Of a stretch of DNA of 64,000 nt, positions 1 to 10,300 are shown piece by piece. The notes below the pieces were generated by a model. It saw only the letters and a program-made list of their open reading frames with translations, ran no database searches and was not told the DNA's origin. Both the position numbers and the translations under genes were made by a program. The DNA lies in the NCBI GenBank assembly GCA_945878355.1, contig CAMCTC010000014.1, positions 9,599-73,598 of the forward strand. The letters are read 5' to 3'. Within the stretch, counting starts at the first letter, position 1. Each line of letters starts with the position of its first letter. This stretch comes from Bordetella parapertussis. Its GTDB lineage: Bacteria > Pseudomonadota > Gammaproteobacteria > Burkholderiales > Burkholderiaceae_C.

Positions 1-330
1 GTTGCGGCCCGGCACGAAGGTGTTGGGCAGGCCGCCCGCCTGCAACTCGATCGCCCGGTCACGGGTGAGCGCAGTGTCGGAGATCTGCCCCAGCAGTCGC
101 AGGTCGAGCAGGTGGTCCTGGCCCAGTCTGGAGGCCCATTGGGGAAAGGCCTCGAGCAGTTCGCTTCGAACGGTCAAGCGGCAATCGAGCTCGATGCGGT
201 GGCGCTGGCCGTAGTCAAAGCCCAGGGTCTCGACCATGGCATAGCGCTCGAGCGCCCAGGCCAGGCAGGCGGTGGAGTCCTGGCCGCCCGAAAACAACAC
301 CAAGGCGGTGCGGGTATCGATGTCAGGCAA
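1..330 (-). CDS. queC: 7-cyano-7-deazaguanine synthase QueC (N-terminal part, cut by window edge)
   Basis: QueC makes preQ0 from 7-carboxy-7-deazaguanine, ammonia and ATP in queuosine synthesis. The first 110 residues are visible. The PP-loop SGGQDST lies near residue 15, followed by the family motifs GFDYGQRH and [10 protein letters not shown]. An in-frame stop at 343-345 limits the start. The only reasonable initiator is TTG at 328-330, preceded by the purine-rich GGAGAAGG, so I use it. The C-terminal half, including the zinc-binding cysteines, lies beyond base 1. It runs in the same direction as proA, but a 200-bp repeat-bearing gap separates them, so it is probably its own unit. Confidence 0.93.
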   Translation of the reverse strand, partial: MPDIDTRTALVLFSGGQDSTACLAWALERYAMVETLGFDYGQRHRIELDCRLTVRSELLEAFPQWASRLGQDHLLDLRLLGQISDTALTRDRAIELQAGGLPNTFVPGRN

Positions 331-467
331 AGCCCTTCTCCATCAGGCGGCGACGGCTGCGCCGCACGCATCTGTCCAGCCAAGCGGACGCCGTGGATCC
401 GGCTCTGCCGGTCCACAGGCGTGCCCTGCAGGCCGCGCCCGGGCTTGCGCCCTGGCCCCTCGCCAGG

Positions 468-546
468 CTTGCAAGGTCCACTGGACCTTGCAAGTCCGGG
501 CTCAGCCCCCTGGAGGGGGAGCGGCGCCAGCCGCTACGGGGGTGGG
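468..546. repeat. Intergenic palindrome plus GC-rich dispersed-type repeat
   Basis: Between proA and queC there is a perfect 13-bp inverted repeat (468-480 and 482-494, one-base loop, arm CTTGCAAGGTCCA). It is followed by a C5/G5 hairpin at about 505-519 and a GC-rich block that ends at the proA stop codon. No T-run follows on either strand, so it is not a standard rho-independent terminator. The GC-rich part resembles intergenic repeats common in Burkholderiales genomes; this is from memory, not a search. Confidence 0.6.
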
Positions 547-1827
547 TCAAATCCTCACCTCGCCCTGGCCCAGCACCACCCATTTGAGCGAGGTCAGACC
601 CTCGAGCCCGACCGGTCCGCGGGCGTGGAACTTGTCGGTCGAGATGCCGATCTCGGCGCCCAGGCCGTACTCGAAACCGTCGGCAAAGCGCGTGCTGGCG
701 TTGACCATCACGCTGGCCGAATCGACCTCGCGCAGGAAACGCATCGCGTTCGGGTGGTTCGTGCTCAGGATCGCGTCGGTATGGTGTGACCCATAGCGGT
801 TGATGTGGCCGATCGCCTCGTCCAGGCTGGCCACGACCTTGACGCTGATGACGGGCGCGAGGTACTCCTCGGACCAGTCGGCCTCGACCGCGTCGACCAA
901 GTCCGCACCCGCCACCGCAGCGAGCAGGGCCTTGCTCGCCGGACAGCAGCGCATCTGCACGCCCTTGGCCGCAAACAGCGCGCCGATACGCGGCAGGAAT
1001 GCGACAGCCTGTGCGCGATGCACCAGCAGCGACTCGGCCGCGTTGCAAGGGCTGTACTTCTGCGTCTTGGCGTTGTCGGTGACCTCGAGCGCCTGCTCGA
1101 GGTCGACCTCGGCGTCGACATAGACATGGCAGTTGCCGTCCAAGTGCTTGATCACCGGCACCCGGGCCTCAGCGCTGATGCGTTCGATCAACCCCTTGCC
1201 GCCGCGCGGAATGATCACGTCGACGTACTGCGGCATCGTGATCAACGCGCCGACTGCAGCGCGGTCGGTGGTGCGCACCAGTTGCACGGCGTCGGCTGGC
1301 AAGCCGGCCTCGACGAGCGACGCCTGCACCAAGGTCCACAGCGCCAGGTTGCTGTTCAGCGCTTCAGAGCCGCCGCGCAGGATCGCCGCGTTGCCGCTCT
1401 TGATGGCCAGCGATGCGGCCTCGATCGTCACGTTGGGTCGACTCTCGTAAATCATGCCGAACACGCCCAGCGGCACCCGCATCTGACCCACCGCGATGCC
1501 CGAAGGCTGGCGCTTGACGCCGCTGATCTCGCCCACCGGGTCGGCCATTGCGGCGAGCTGATCGCAGCCCTCGGCGACGGTGGCAATCGCCGCAGGCGTC
1601 AGCTTGAGCCGGTCGACCAGCGGCGCAGCCAGACCCGCAGCGCGCGCGGCATCGAGGTCTTGGGCATTGGCCAGCGCCAGCGCAGCAGCTGACGAACGCA
1701 GCCGGCGCGCCAACGCGCGCAGTGCCTGGTTCTTGGACGCCGTGCTGGCCGCGGCCATCAAGGCGGTCGCGGCGCGAGCGGCGGCGCCAACCTGGGCCAT
1801 GTAGGCGGGGATGTCGGCAGGGTTCAT
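547..1827 (-). CDS. proA: Gamma-glutamyl phosphate reductase ProA
   Basis: ProA reduces gamma-glutamyl phosphate to glutamate-5-semialdehyde with NADPH, the second step of proline synthesis in the cytoplasm. The 426-aa length is normal. The catalytic cysteine is Cys261 in [12 protein letters not shown], and the aldehyde-dehydrogenase fold motifs [20 protein letters not shown] and [10 protein letters not shown] are present. I start at the ATG giving [10 protein letters not shown]; a longer open frame upstream overlaps the YggU-family gene and has no family homology. The partner kinase gene proB is not in this window. The stop codon lies at the edge of the downstream repeat. Confidence 0.97.
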   Translation of the reverse strand: MNPADIPAYMAQVGAAARAATALMAAASTASKNQALRALARRLRSSAAALALANAQDLDAARAAGLAAPLVDRLKLTPAAIATVAEGCDQLAAMADPVGEISGVKRQPSGIAVGQMRVPLGVFGMIYESRPNVTIEAASLAIKSGNAAILRGGSEALNSNLALWTLVQASLVEAGLPADAVQLVRTTDRAAVGALITMPQYVDVIIPRGGKGLIERISAEARVPVIKHLDGNCHVYVDAEVDLEQALEVTDNAKTQKYSPCNAAESLLVHRAQAVAFLPRIGALFAAKGVQMRCCPASKALLAAVAGADLVDAVEADWSEEYLAPVISVKVVASLDEAIGHINRYGSHHTDAILSTNHPNAMRFLREVDSASVMVNASTRFADGFEYGLGAEIGISTDKFHARGPVGLEGLTSLKWVVLGQGEVRI

Positions 1828-1909
1828 AGAGACGATTTTCCCAGATCGGCGCCGGCGTTCAAACGACCAGCTCGGCAACCCAAGCGGACAGCGCGGGCAC
1901 GGCCCAGCT

Positions 1910-2227
1910 TCATTCGCCGTCCGTCCACGCCAGCGTGGCCAGCCAAGCCGCGACCCGAGCCTCGGGCAGGTCGATCTGCACCTGCTTGCGGCGCGAGGTG
2001 TCGCCGCGCAGCAAGGACACCGCGCGCTTGGGGCAACCCAGCTCGCCGGCCAGCCAGCCCAGCAGCTGGGCGTTGGCCTTGCCATCGACTGGCGGCGCGG
2101 CCAGTCGCACCCGCAACGCACCGTCGTGCAGGCCGTCGGCGGCAGTGCGTCGTGCGTTGGGCGAGACGCTGACGTCGAGCCGGCAACCACCCGGCCGCGC
2201 GGCCAGACAAGGCCAGGGCTCGATCAC
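1910..2227 (-). CDS. DUF167 / YggU family protein
   Basis: This is a 105-aa protein of the YggU (DUF167) family. It has the characteristic core VSVSPNARR, then the segment [26 protein letters not shown], and later [12 protein letters not shown]. The cellular role of the family is not established. It lies between topB (upstream, 19 bp away) and proA on the same strand, so it may be co-transcribed with topB. The short intergenic distance and the family length support the start. Confidence 0.88.
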   Translation of the reverse strand: MIEPWPCLAARPGGCRLDVSVSPNARRTAADGLHDGALRVRLAAPPVDGKANAQLLGWLAGELGCPKRAVSLLRGDTSRRKQVQIDLPEARVAAWLATLAWTDGE

Positions 2228-2246
2228 CGCGCGCTCGTCGGCAGGC

Positions 2247-4958
2247 TCAGCGCGCTGCCGGCTTCTTGCGTGCGGTCACCTTCTTGGCGGTCACCTTCTT
2301 AGCGGCCACTTTCTTGGCGGCATAGCTGCGCGCAGGCGGCGCAGCCTTGCCATCAGCCGCTGCAGCCCTGGGCGCGAACTCGAAGCCCACCTTGCCCTCT
2401 TTCTCGTCCCACACCAGCATCGCCTTGAACTTGCGCTTGGTGCGGTTCGAGACAAAACCGTCGAGCAGATCGGTCTTGCCAATGGCCAGCAGCTTGGTCA
2501 CCTGCTCATGCGACACAGGCTGGGTCAGGATGATCTTGCCGGTCTTGAAGTCGCAAGTCACCGGCGCGCTGACGGCATGTTGACAGGCGTAGTTGGCGCC
2601 ATGCTCGTAGACATGGCCTTTGCACTTGGGGCACACGCCCATCGACGGCTGACCCGAAAAATCGATCTCAACGGCCTCGCCATCGGCGCCCTTGGCATCG
2701 TCGCCGAAGTCGAACTCAAGCTTCCAGTTCTTGATCTCCTCGTCGCGCACCAATTTCAACTCGGCGCTGAAAGGCCAGCCTGCCTTGGAGCGAAAACCCT
2801 CCAGCGGCCCGATCTTGTGGTCGCACAAGAAGGCCTCGACCTCGCGCAGCTCGAAGCTGCGGCCGGCGGGGATCTTGGTCATTGAAAATCCGCAGCCCCC
2901 GGCGCTATCGACGCCGGGACTCAAGCTCGCGCCATCGGCACCGATGCAAGTAAAGCGCCGGTAGTTCTCCTTGACCACGCCGCCGCAGTTGGGGCAAGGC
3001 GCTGCCAGCGTCGCGTAATCGCCCGGGATGGTGTCGCGGTCGTACTCCTTGGCCTTGCGCACGATGCGCTCGGCCATCGCCGCGATGTCGGTCATGAAAG
3101 CCTGGCGCGACAACCGGCCCTGCTCCATCTCGGCGAGCTGGTGCTCCCAATTGCCGGTCAGATCGGGCCGCGTCAGGTCTTCGACATCCAGGCCACGCAA
3201 CAAGGTCATCAGCTGGAAAGCCTTGGCGGTCGGGCACAGCTCGCGGCCCTCGCGCAGGATGTATTTCTCGGCGATCAGGCCTTCGATCACTTGGGCCCGC
3301 GTGGCTGGCGTGCCCAGGCCTTTCTCGGCCATGGCCTCGCGCAACTCGTCGTCGTCGATCAGCTTGCCCGCACCCTCCATCGCGCTGAGCAGGGTCGCCT
3401 CGGTGTAGCGCGCCGGCGGTTTGGTCTTGAGCGCGTTGACGGCCACATGTTCGTTGACCACCGCCTCATTGGGGCTGACGGGCACCAGGTTGGCGTCCTC
3501 GTCCTGGGCTTCCTTGCCGTAGACCGCGAGCCAGCCCGGGTTGACCAGCACCTTGCCGTTGGTCTGGAAGTGGTGGCCCTCGACCTGCGTGATGCGGGTC
3601 GTGACCATGAACTCTGCCGAAGGGTAGAACACCGCGATGAAGCGCTTGACCACCATGTCGTAGAGCTTGGCCTCGATCTCGGTCAGGCTCTTGGGTGCGA
3701 GCAGCGTCGGGATGATCGCAAAGTGGTCTGACACCTTGGTGTTGTCGAAGACACGCTTGGTCGGCTTGATGTACCCGTCTTTCAGGCCCTTGCGCGCATG
3801 CTGGGCGAGCTCGCGCAACGGCCCGGGCATGTCCTCGCCGGCGATCATCTCGAAGGTCTGCTTGACCGTGGCAACGTAGTCTTCAGGTAACGCGCGCGAG
3901 TCGGTCCGCGGGTAGGTCAGCACCTTGTGCTTCTCGTACAGCGCCTGGGCCAGTCCGAGCGTGGTCTTGGCCGAGAAACCGAAACGGCTGTTGGCCTCGC
4001 GCTGCAGCGTGGTCAGGTCGTAGAGCAGCGGGCTGGCCGAACTGCTGGGCTTGGCCTCTTCAGTCACGGTGCCGGTCTTGCCCAGCACCGCATCGCGGAT
4101 CAGGTTGGCGTCGCGCTCGTTCCACAGCCGGTCGGCGCGGCGATCCGGGTCGGGCAGCGCGTCCGTCGTTTCAGCCTGGTTCGCGCCAGGGGCAGGACCC
4201 TTCTTGAACTTGGGGTCGAACCACTTGCCTTCGTAGCTGCCGGCAGCGGCCTCGAAACCGGCCTTGATCTCCCAGTAGTCGCGCGAGACATGCTTGCGGA
4301 TTTTTTCCTCGCGCTCGACCATGATCGACAGCGTGGGCGTCTGCACCCGGCCCACGGTGGTCAAGAAGAAACCGCCGTCGCGCGAGTTGAAGGCCGTCAT
4401 CGCCCGCGTACCGTTGATGCCAACCAGCCAGTCGGCCTCGCTGCGGCTGCGAGCGGCGTCGGCCAGTCCCAGCATCTGCTTGTCGCTGCGCAAGTGGTCG
4501 AAGCCGTCGCGGATCGCCTGCGGCGTCATGCTCTGCAGCCACAGGCGCCGGATCGGCTTGGCCAGCGGGGTCTTGAGGTTGTCGGCGTACTGCACGATCA
4601 GCCGGAAGATCAGCTCACCCTCTCGGCCCGCGTCGCAGGCGTTGATCAGCGCGGTCACATCCTTGCGCTTGACCAGCCGCACCAGCGCGGTCAAGCGGCT
4701 CTTGGCCTTGTCGATAGGCGCCAGGTCGAAGTGCGGTGGCACGACCGGCAGGTTGGCGAAGCTCCACTTGCCGCGCTTGACGTCGTACTCGTCCGGCGCC
4801 TTGATTTCCACCAGATGGCCGACCGCCGAGCTCACGACATAGAGCTCGCTCTCGAAATGGTCTTCGTGTTTTTCGAACTTGCCAGCCGTCGGTGTCAGCG
4901 CGCGGACGATGTCCTGTGCCACGCTGGGCTTCTCGGCAATGATGAGTGTCTTGCTCAT
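2247..4958 (-). CDS. topB: DNA topoisomerase III TopB
   Basis: This type IA topoisomerase relaxes and decatenates DNA. The 903-aa protein starts MSKTLIIAEKPSVAQ. The TOPRIM domain (about 1-150) has the acidic motif DAGREGE at 109-115. The active-site tyrosine is Tyr349 in LTYPRTDSR. GRVQTPTLS near 203 is a further family signature. The C-terminal part carries CxxC zinc-ribbon-like segments (CPNCGG and CPKCKG) and ends in a Lys/Ala-rich tail with repeated AKKV units, a likely nonspecific DNA-binding tail. Extra in-frame codons upstream look non-coding. It is divergent from the SET-domain gene. Confidence 0.97.
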   Translation of the reverse strand: MSKTLIIAEKPSVAQDIVRALTPTAGKFEKHEDHFESELYVVSSAVGHLVEIKAPDEYDVKRGKWSFANLPVVPPHFDLAPIDKAKSRLTALVRLVKRKDVTALINACDAGREGELIFRLIVQYADNLKTPLAKPIRRLWLQSMTPQAIRDGFDHLRSDKQMLGLADAARSRSEADWLVGINGTRAMTAFNSRDGGFFLTTVGRVQTPTLSIMVEREEKIRKHVSRDYWEIKAGFEAAAGSYEGKWFDPKFKKGPAPGANQAETTDALPDPDRRADRLWNERDANLIRDAVLGKTGTVTEEAKPSSSASPLLYDLTTLQREANSRFGFSAKTTLGLAQALYEKHKVLTYPRTDSRALPEDYVATVKQTFEMIAGEDMPGPLRELAQHARKGLKDGYIKPTKRVFDNTKVSDHFAIIPTLLAPKSLTEIEAKLYDMVVKRFIAVFYPSAEFMVTTRITQVEGHHFQTNGKVLVNPGWLAVYGKEAQDEDANLVPVSPNEAVVNEHVAVNALKTKPPARYTEATLLSAMEGAGKLIDDDELREAMAEKGLGTPATRAQVIEGLIAEKYILREGRELCPTAKAFQLMTLLRGLDVEDLTRPDLTGNWEHQLAEMEQGRLSRQAFMTDIAAMAERIVRKAKEYDRDTIPGDYATLAAPCPNCGGVVKENYRRFTCIGADGASLSPGVDSAGGCGFSMTKIPAGRSFELREVEAFLCDHKIGPLEGFRSKAGWPFSAELKLVRDEEIKNWKLEFDFGDDAKGADGEAVEIDFSGQPSMGVCPKCKGHVYEHGANYACQHAVSAPVTCDFKTGKIILTQPVSHEQVTKLLAIGKTDLLDGFVSNRTKRKFKAMLVWDEKEGKVGFEFAPRAAAADGKAAPPARSYAAKKVAAKKVTAKKVTARKKPAAR

Positions 4959-5071
4959 GTGTTTGATCGAATCCTTTGGGGCGCACTGTAGGGCATGCCT
5001 ACAATCCGCCGCTGACCTCGCGCGCGCTTGCACAGGTGTGCACGCACGCGCCCATGGAACCACTTTACCCA

Positions 5072-5626
5072 ATGAAAGCCGCCGTGCCAGCCACCGCCCG
5101 CAAGTCTGCCGTCGCCGCTGCCAATACCGCCATGGCACGCAAGACGGTCACCAGCCACCCAAGCCGCAAGCTGCAGGTGCGCAAAAGCGGGGTTCACGGC
5201 AAGGGCGTCTTCGCGCTACAGCCCATCCGCAAGGGCGAGAACTTCATCGAGTACACCGGCGAGGTGATCACCTGGCCGGAGGCGCTGCGCCGCCATCCCC
5301 ATGACCCGAGCCAGCCCGACCACACCTTCTACTTTCACCTCGACGAAGAGTTGGTGATCGACGGCAAGGTCGGCGGCAACGACTCGATGTGGATCAACCA
5401 CTCCTGCGCCCCCAACTGCGAGGCCGAGGACGAGACCGGCCGGGTCTACCTGCTGGCGCTGCGAGACATCGCGGTCGGAGAGGAGATCTTCTTCGATTAC
5501 GGCCTGGTGATCGAAGAGCGCCACACTCCGGCGCTGAAGAAACGCTTTGAATGTCGCTGTGGCGCCAAGAACTGCCGTGGCAGCATGCTCGCGCCCAAGC
5601 GCAACCAACGTGCTGCAAAGGCCTGA
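5072..5626 (+). CDS. SET-domain protein lysine methyltransferase-like
   Basis: The 184-aa protein has a Lys/Arg/Ala-rich N-terminus and then a complete SET domain. Visible motifs are GVHGKGVFA (SAM binding), WINHSCAPNCE (the NHS core), GEEIFFDYG, and a post-SET cysteine cluster CRCGAKNC near the C-terminus. SET proteins use SAM to methylate lysines; the bacterial substrate cannot be told from sequence. ATG codons at 5054, 5072 and 5132 are all in frame. I chose 5072 because the basic tail is retained, but no strong ribosome-binding site decides it. A -10-like TACAAT lies at 5000-5005. The end overlaps the start of birA. Confidence 0.85.
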   Translation: MKAAVPATARKSAVAAANTAMARKTVTSHPSRKLQVRKSGVHGKGVFALQPIRKGENFIEYTGEVITWPEALRRHPHDPSQPDHTFYFHLDEELVIDGKVGGNDSMWINHSCAPNCEAEDETGRVYLLALRDIAVGEEIFFDYGLVIEERHTPALKKRFECRCGAKNCRGSMLAPKRNQRAAKA

Positions 5627-6512
5627 CGAGACGGTCGCCGCCGCAGGCGAATTGGCCTGGGCCACCGAGGCGCTGCGCCAGCAGCTGGACCCGCTGTTGC
5701 CCGGGTTGACGGTCGAGGTGGTCGCCAGCATCGGGTCAACCAACACCGAGTTGCTGGCGCGCGCAAAGCGATCTCCAGGCCAGATCCAGCCCTGCTTGTT
5801 GGTGGCCGAGCAACAGACGCAGGGCCGTGGCCGCCAGGGCAAGGGCTGGCAATCGAGCGCCGGCGCATCGCTGACTTTCTCGCTGGCGCTGGCGCTGGCA
5901 CCCGCAGACTGGTCCGGCCTGTCACTGGCGGTTGGCTTGGCGCTGACCGAAGCCCTCGACCCCTCGCGCCCCGGGCAGCCGCCCCGACTGGGCATCAAAT
6001 GGCCGAATGATTTGCTGCTGCGCGAACCCGATGCCGGGCCGGCGATCGGTCGCAAGCTCGGCGGCATCCTGATCGAGACCGTGCAAATTGGCAAGCAACG
6101 CGTCGCTGTGGTCGGCGTGGGCCTGAACCTGGTAGCCCAGCCTGTGGACGCGCCGAGCTGGGGCTATGGATGCGTGCAGGAACTGGACACCGGCCTGAGC
6201 GCTGCGGCGGTGTTGGCACTGGTGGCGGGGCCGCTGGTGCGGGCGTTGCAAGACTTCGAGCGTTCGGGTTTCGCACCGCTGCGCCAGCGCTTTGCCGATC
6301 GCGACCTGTTGGCAGGCCGCGCCGTCACCACCACCTTGCCCGATTTGCCACGCGGCGTGGCCGACGGTGTTGATGACAGCGGCACGCTGTGGTTGCAGGT
6401 GGCTGGCAGCGCAGGCGATACCTTGCGCTGGCCAGTGCGCAGTGGCGAAGTCAGCCTGCGCCCTGAACCCGGCGCTGAGAGCGGTGTCGAGACCGAGGAG
6501 CGATCGTGTTGA
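5610..6512 (+). CDS. birA: Biotin--[acetyl-CoA-carboxylase] ligase BirA
   Basis: BirA activates biotin with ATP and attaches it to the biotin carboxyl carrier protein. The motifs GRGRQGKGW (biotinyl-AMP loop), IKWPNDLLL and KLGGILIE are all present, with the SH3-like C-terminal domain after residue 240. There is no N-terminal helix-turn-helix, so this is a monofunctional class I ligase without repressor activity. I use GTG at 5610, which overlaps the SET-gene stop by 17 bases; a TTG at 5547 in the same frame is the alternative. The next gene overlaps its end by 7 bases, which suggests an operon. Confidence 0.93.
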   Translation: MLQRPDETVAAAGELAWATEALRQQLDPLLPGLTVEVVASIGSTNTELLARAKRSPGQIQPCLLVAEQQTQGRGRQGKGWQSSAGASLTFSLALALAPADWSGLSLAVGLALTEALDPSRPGQPPRLGIKWPNDLLLREPDAGPAIGRKLGGILIETVQIGKQRVAVVGVGLNLVAQPVDAPSWGYGCVQELDTGLSAAAVLALVAGPLVRALQDFERSGFAPLRQRFADRDLLAGRAVTTTLPDLPRGVADGVDDSGTLWLQVAGSAGDTLRWPVRSGEVSLRPEPGAESGVETEERSC

Positions 6513-7327
6513 GAATCGTCGCGCTGATTCTGCTGCTGGCCAACGCGCTGCTGTTGTCGGCAACGCTGTTCGGCGGGTTCGACATGCTCAGCGACGGCGC
6601 GTTAGGCGCACAAGCGCAGCGCGAGCCTCAACGCTTGCAGCGCCAGGTTGACCCTGGCGCGGTGCAAATCCTGTCGCCCCAGGCGGCGAGCGCGGCGCTG
6701 GCCGCTGCCGCCGCATCGGCAGCCGAGACCGCTGCCCAGGCTGCCGCAGCGGCCTGCCTGGAAGCCGGGCCGTTCAACGATGCCGATGCCGATGCCGCCG
6801 AGCGAACCCTGCGCGATGCCGGCGTGGCAGCCGGCAGCTGGCAGACCCGCAAGACCGAGGTCAGCGGCGTTTTCATGGTCTACATGGGCCGCTACACCGA
6901 CCCCGAAATCTTGCAGCGCAAGCGTGAGGAGCTCAGGCGCCGCAAAGTCGAGGCGGAGACCATCAGCGACGCCGCCGACCTGCAGCCGGGATTGAACCTG
7001 GGTCGCTTCGACGACAAGCGCTCAGCCGACGCCGCGCTGGCCTCGCTGATGCAGCGCGGCGTGACCAGCGCAAAAGTCATCATGCTGCGCCCGGCTCACA
7101 CCATGATCAGATTCGGCGCCCCTGACGCTGCAACACGGGCGAGGCTAGCCGGCTTGCCGATGCCCGTGGGGCCTGGTTTCGTGAATTGCCCGTTGCCGGC
7201 CACTGCAGCCAATGGCGCCGCAGCATCCAACGCAGTCAAGCCTGCGCCGAGCGCCGAGAACACCAGCGTCAGCAACGCCTCGCCGCAGGCCAAGCCGGCT
7301 GCGTCATCGTCCGCTGCCAAGCGCTGA
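6506..7327 (+). CDS. SPOR-like domain inner-membrane protein
   Basis: The 273-aa protein begins with one hydrophobic segment (about residues 3-25) that anchors it in the inner membrane. An Ala-rich linker follows, then a region from about 88 that resembles a SPOR fold (CLEAGPFNDADADAAERTLR, a second GRYTD strand, then LNLGRFDDKRSADAALASL). SPOR domains bind denuded septal peptidoglycan, so a division-site or periplasmic role is possible. The tail is low complexity (Ala/Ser/Pro). The start is GTG at 6506, with AGGAG at 6496-6500 at ideal spacing, overlapping birA by 7 bases. Confidence 0.78.
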   Translation: MLRIVALILLLANALLLSATLFGGFDMLSDGALGAQAQREPQRLQRQVDPGAVQILSPQAASAALAAAAASAAETAAQAAAAACLEAGPFNDADADAAERTLRDAGVAAGSWQTRKTEVSGVFMVYMGRYTDPEILQRKREELRRRKVEAETISDAADLQPGLNLGRFDDKRSADAALASLMQRGVTSAKVIMLRPAHTMIRFGAPDAATRARLAGLPMPVGPGFVNCPLPATAANGAAASNAVKPAPSAENTSVSNASPQAKPAASSSAAKR

Positions 7328-7359
7328 AAGAGCGCCGCCCGGGGATGCCAAGACCTCGG

Positions 7360-10300
7360 TCAGCTGCGGCGCCGCGCCAGCAAGCCCACCGCAGCAGCGA
7401 GCCCGATCAACCAGCCAAGGCCCAGCGCGCCACCCCCGCTGGCCGGCGGGGTGGTCACCCCGCCAGGCCCATCCACCGTCGAGACACTGCCCAGCGCAAA
7501 GCTCCGAGTAGGCCCAGTGCTGGACGAGGGCCCCGTGTTGGAGATGGCGGCCGTCAATGTGGCTGTCGCGCTGGCACTGTTAGCGCTCGCGTCAGTCACC
7601 TTTAGCGTCAGCGCATAGTCACCGACCAGATCGACAGTCAAGACCGCCATGGCTGCGGTCGAGTCCTTCAACAGGGCAAGGCTGCCCGCAGGTCTAGCGT
7701 CCAAGGACCAGGCATGACTGAGTTGGCTGCCCACCACATCGCCTCGCAGCACGGCGACCAGGCCGACGTTGGCAGCCGCCGAACTGCCGATGCCAGCCTT
7801 CAGCGCAGGCGTCTGGCCAGGATTGAGCTTGTCGACAACGACTGGCCCGCTGCCAGAGGCGTTGAAGAACAACCACTGGGGGCTCGGTGAATCCAGTCCG
7901 ACGACTCGCTTCAAAACACCGATCGCATCGGCCAACTCGATCTTGCCGTTGCCGTCGAAGTCGGCAGCAAACAGCTGGTAAGGCGTGACGCTCTGCCCAC
8001 CACTGTTCACGTCAAGGCCAACAATCAGTCTGAGGATCGCCATCGCATCTTGAAGGTTGACGGCCTGCAGGACCAGTGCTGGCGCCACGATCGAAATCGA
8101 CTGGCTGGCGCTGCTGCTCGCACCCCCGCTGTCGGTCACGGTCAGGCTGACCACCACGGTGCCGTCCGCCGTGGTCGCCAAGGTCGCGGTCTTGCCCGTT
8201 GTCGGGCCACTGAAACTCGCCAATCCGGCACCGCTGGCGATGGTCCATTGGTAGGCCGCAATGCTGCGGCCTGCACCCGCCAACGACGCGCCGGCGTCCA
8301 ACGTGACGCTGGCGCCAGCCACCGGCACAGTCGCTGACATTGTGATCAAGGCAGTCGGCGCAGCCACCACATCGATGGTCTGGGTGCTGGTGCGGACCCC
8401 ACCGGCACTGTCGGTAACCGTCAGGCTGACGACCACCGTGCCGGCTGCGCTGGTCGCCAACACCGCCGTGGCGGCATTGCTCGCGCCGGTGAAGCTCGCC
8501 AAACTGGCACCGCTGACGATCGCCCATTGGTAGCCGATGATCGTGCGGCCGGCAGCCGCCGATGACGCAGCGCCGCTGAGCGAGACCGCTGACCCGGCAG
8601 TGGGTATCGCGGCGGACAGCGCAATCGCTGCCGTTGGCGCAGCTGCGACGTTGATCGCCTGCGTGGCGCTGCGAACCGCCCCCGCGCTGTCGGTCACCGT
8701 CAGGCTGACCACCACCGTGCCGGCAGCGCTGGTGACCAGCGTCGCACTGCTGGAGTTGGTCGCGCCGCTGAAGGCCGCGATCGCGCTGCCGCTGATAAGC
8801 GTCCATTGGTAAGCGACGATCGAGCGGCCGATGGCGGCGGACGAGCCGCTGCCGTTCAGACCCACAGCCGCGCCCACCGTGGCGTTGACGCTGACCGGCG
8901 CAATCGCCGCCACCGGCGCCGCCGCGATATTGATCGGCTGGGTCGTCGTTCGCGTGCCGCCAGCACTGTCGGTGACCGTCAGGCTGATGACCACCGTGCC
9001 TGCAGCCGTGGTCGCCAGCGTGACGCTGCTGCCGTCGGTCGCGCCAGTGAAACTGGCCAGCCCGGCGCCGCTGGCGATGGCCCACTGGAAGCCAGCGATC
9101 GAGCGGCCGGCGGCGGCCGATGATGCGCTGCCGTTGAGCGTGACCGGGTCGCCAACGGTAGCAGCAGCGGTGGCAAGCGCGATGACGGCGGTGGGCTGCA
9201 AGGGCGAGGCCTGAGCCCGCGCCACCGCTGCACCCGCATCCAGCATGCCGGCGCCACAGGTCTTGGTGGTGCAGTAACACTCGAGCTGCTCGGTATTGCT
9301 GGGCGCTTTGCAGGCCCGCACCGCGGAATCGGCCCCACCGATGGTCGGAAATGTCCGCGCCGTGGCTTGCAAAGCGGTCTTGACCTGCGCCGATGTCAGC
9401 GTCGGGTCGACCGACAGCATCAGCGCCGCCGTGCCAGCCACCAGCGGCGCGGCAAAGCTGGTGCCCACCGTGATGGTGTAGCTGTCGCTGTAGCCGTTGG
9501 CGCCAGGCGAATTGGTGCCGGCGTTGTTGGTGGTCAGCAACGAATAAAGGCAGGGCGACCCGCTGGCGGTGTTGACGCAGTTGCCCGCCGGCGCGGCGAT
9601 CGCGACCTCGGGCCCGATGCTGGAATAACCGACCTTGGTGCCGGCATGGCGCAAGCCGGCGACCGCGATCACCCCGGGGCAATTGGCCGGCGTGTTGACG
9701 GCAAGGCCCGTCTCGTTGCCGGCAGCCACAACCACCGTGACGCGGGCTGCCACCAACTGCGACATGATGGATTGATAGTCTGGGCCACAACTGCCGGTCG
9801 AGCCCAGGCTCAGGTTGATGACCTGGGCCGGGTGCGGATTGACCACCGGGTCGCTGCTCAGCCCGGCAGACCACAGCATTGCGGCCTGAATGTCGGAGTC
9901 GTAGCCGCCGCAATTGCCCAGCACCCGCACTGGCAACAGCATCACCTTGCGACCGACGCCGGCCATGCCGATGCCGTTGTCGGTGGCCGCGCCGATCAGG
10001 CCGGCGGTTTCGGTGCCATGCCAGCTGCTGGGAGACGACCCGCCGCAACCATCCGCAGAGGTGGTCCAGTCACCCGGATCGCTGGCGTCGGCATCGCGGC
10101 CGCCGCCGTCGTTGCCTGTCCCGGCATCGCTGACGAAATCGTAGCCCGGCCACAGCTTGCCAGCCAGGTCAGGATGGTCGAAGCGCACGCCGGTGTCGAG
10201 CACCGCCACGGTGATCGCGGGCGAACCGAGCGTCATCGCCCAGGCTGCCTCCGCATTGATCGCCGAGACCATGGTGCTGTCGGGCGCCCGCAGATACCAC

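Noticed and set aside
8012..10048. 678-codon open frame on the minus strand overlapping the subtilase
   Set aside because: Rich in His/Arg/Gln low-complexity text. It is the out-of-frame reading of the PKD repeats and the protease domain, which have a clear, motif-bearing frame.
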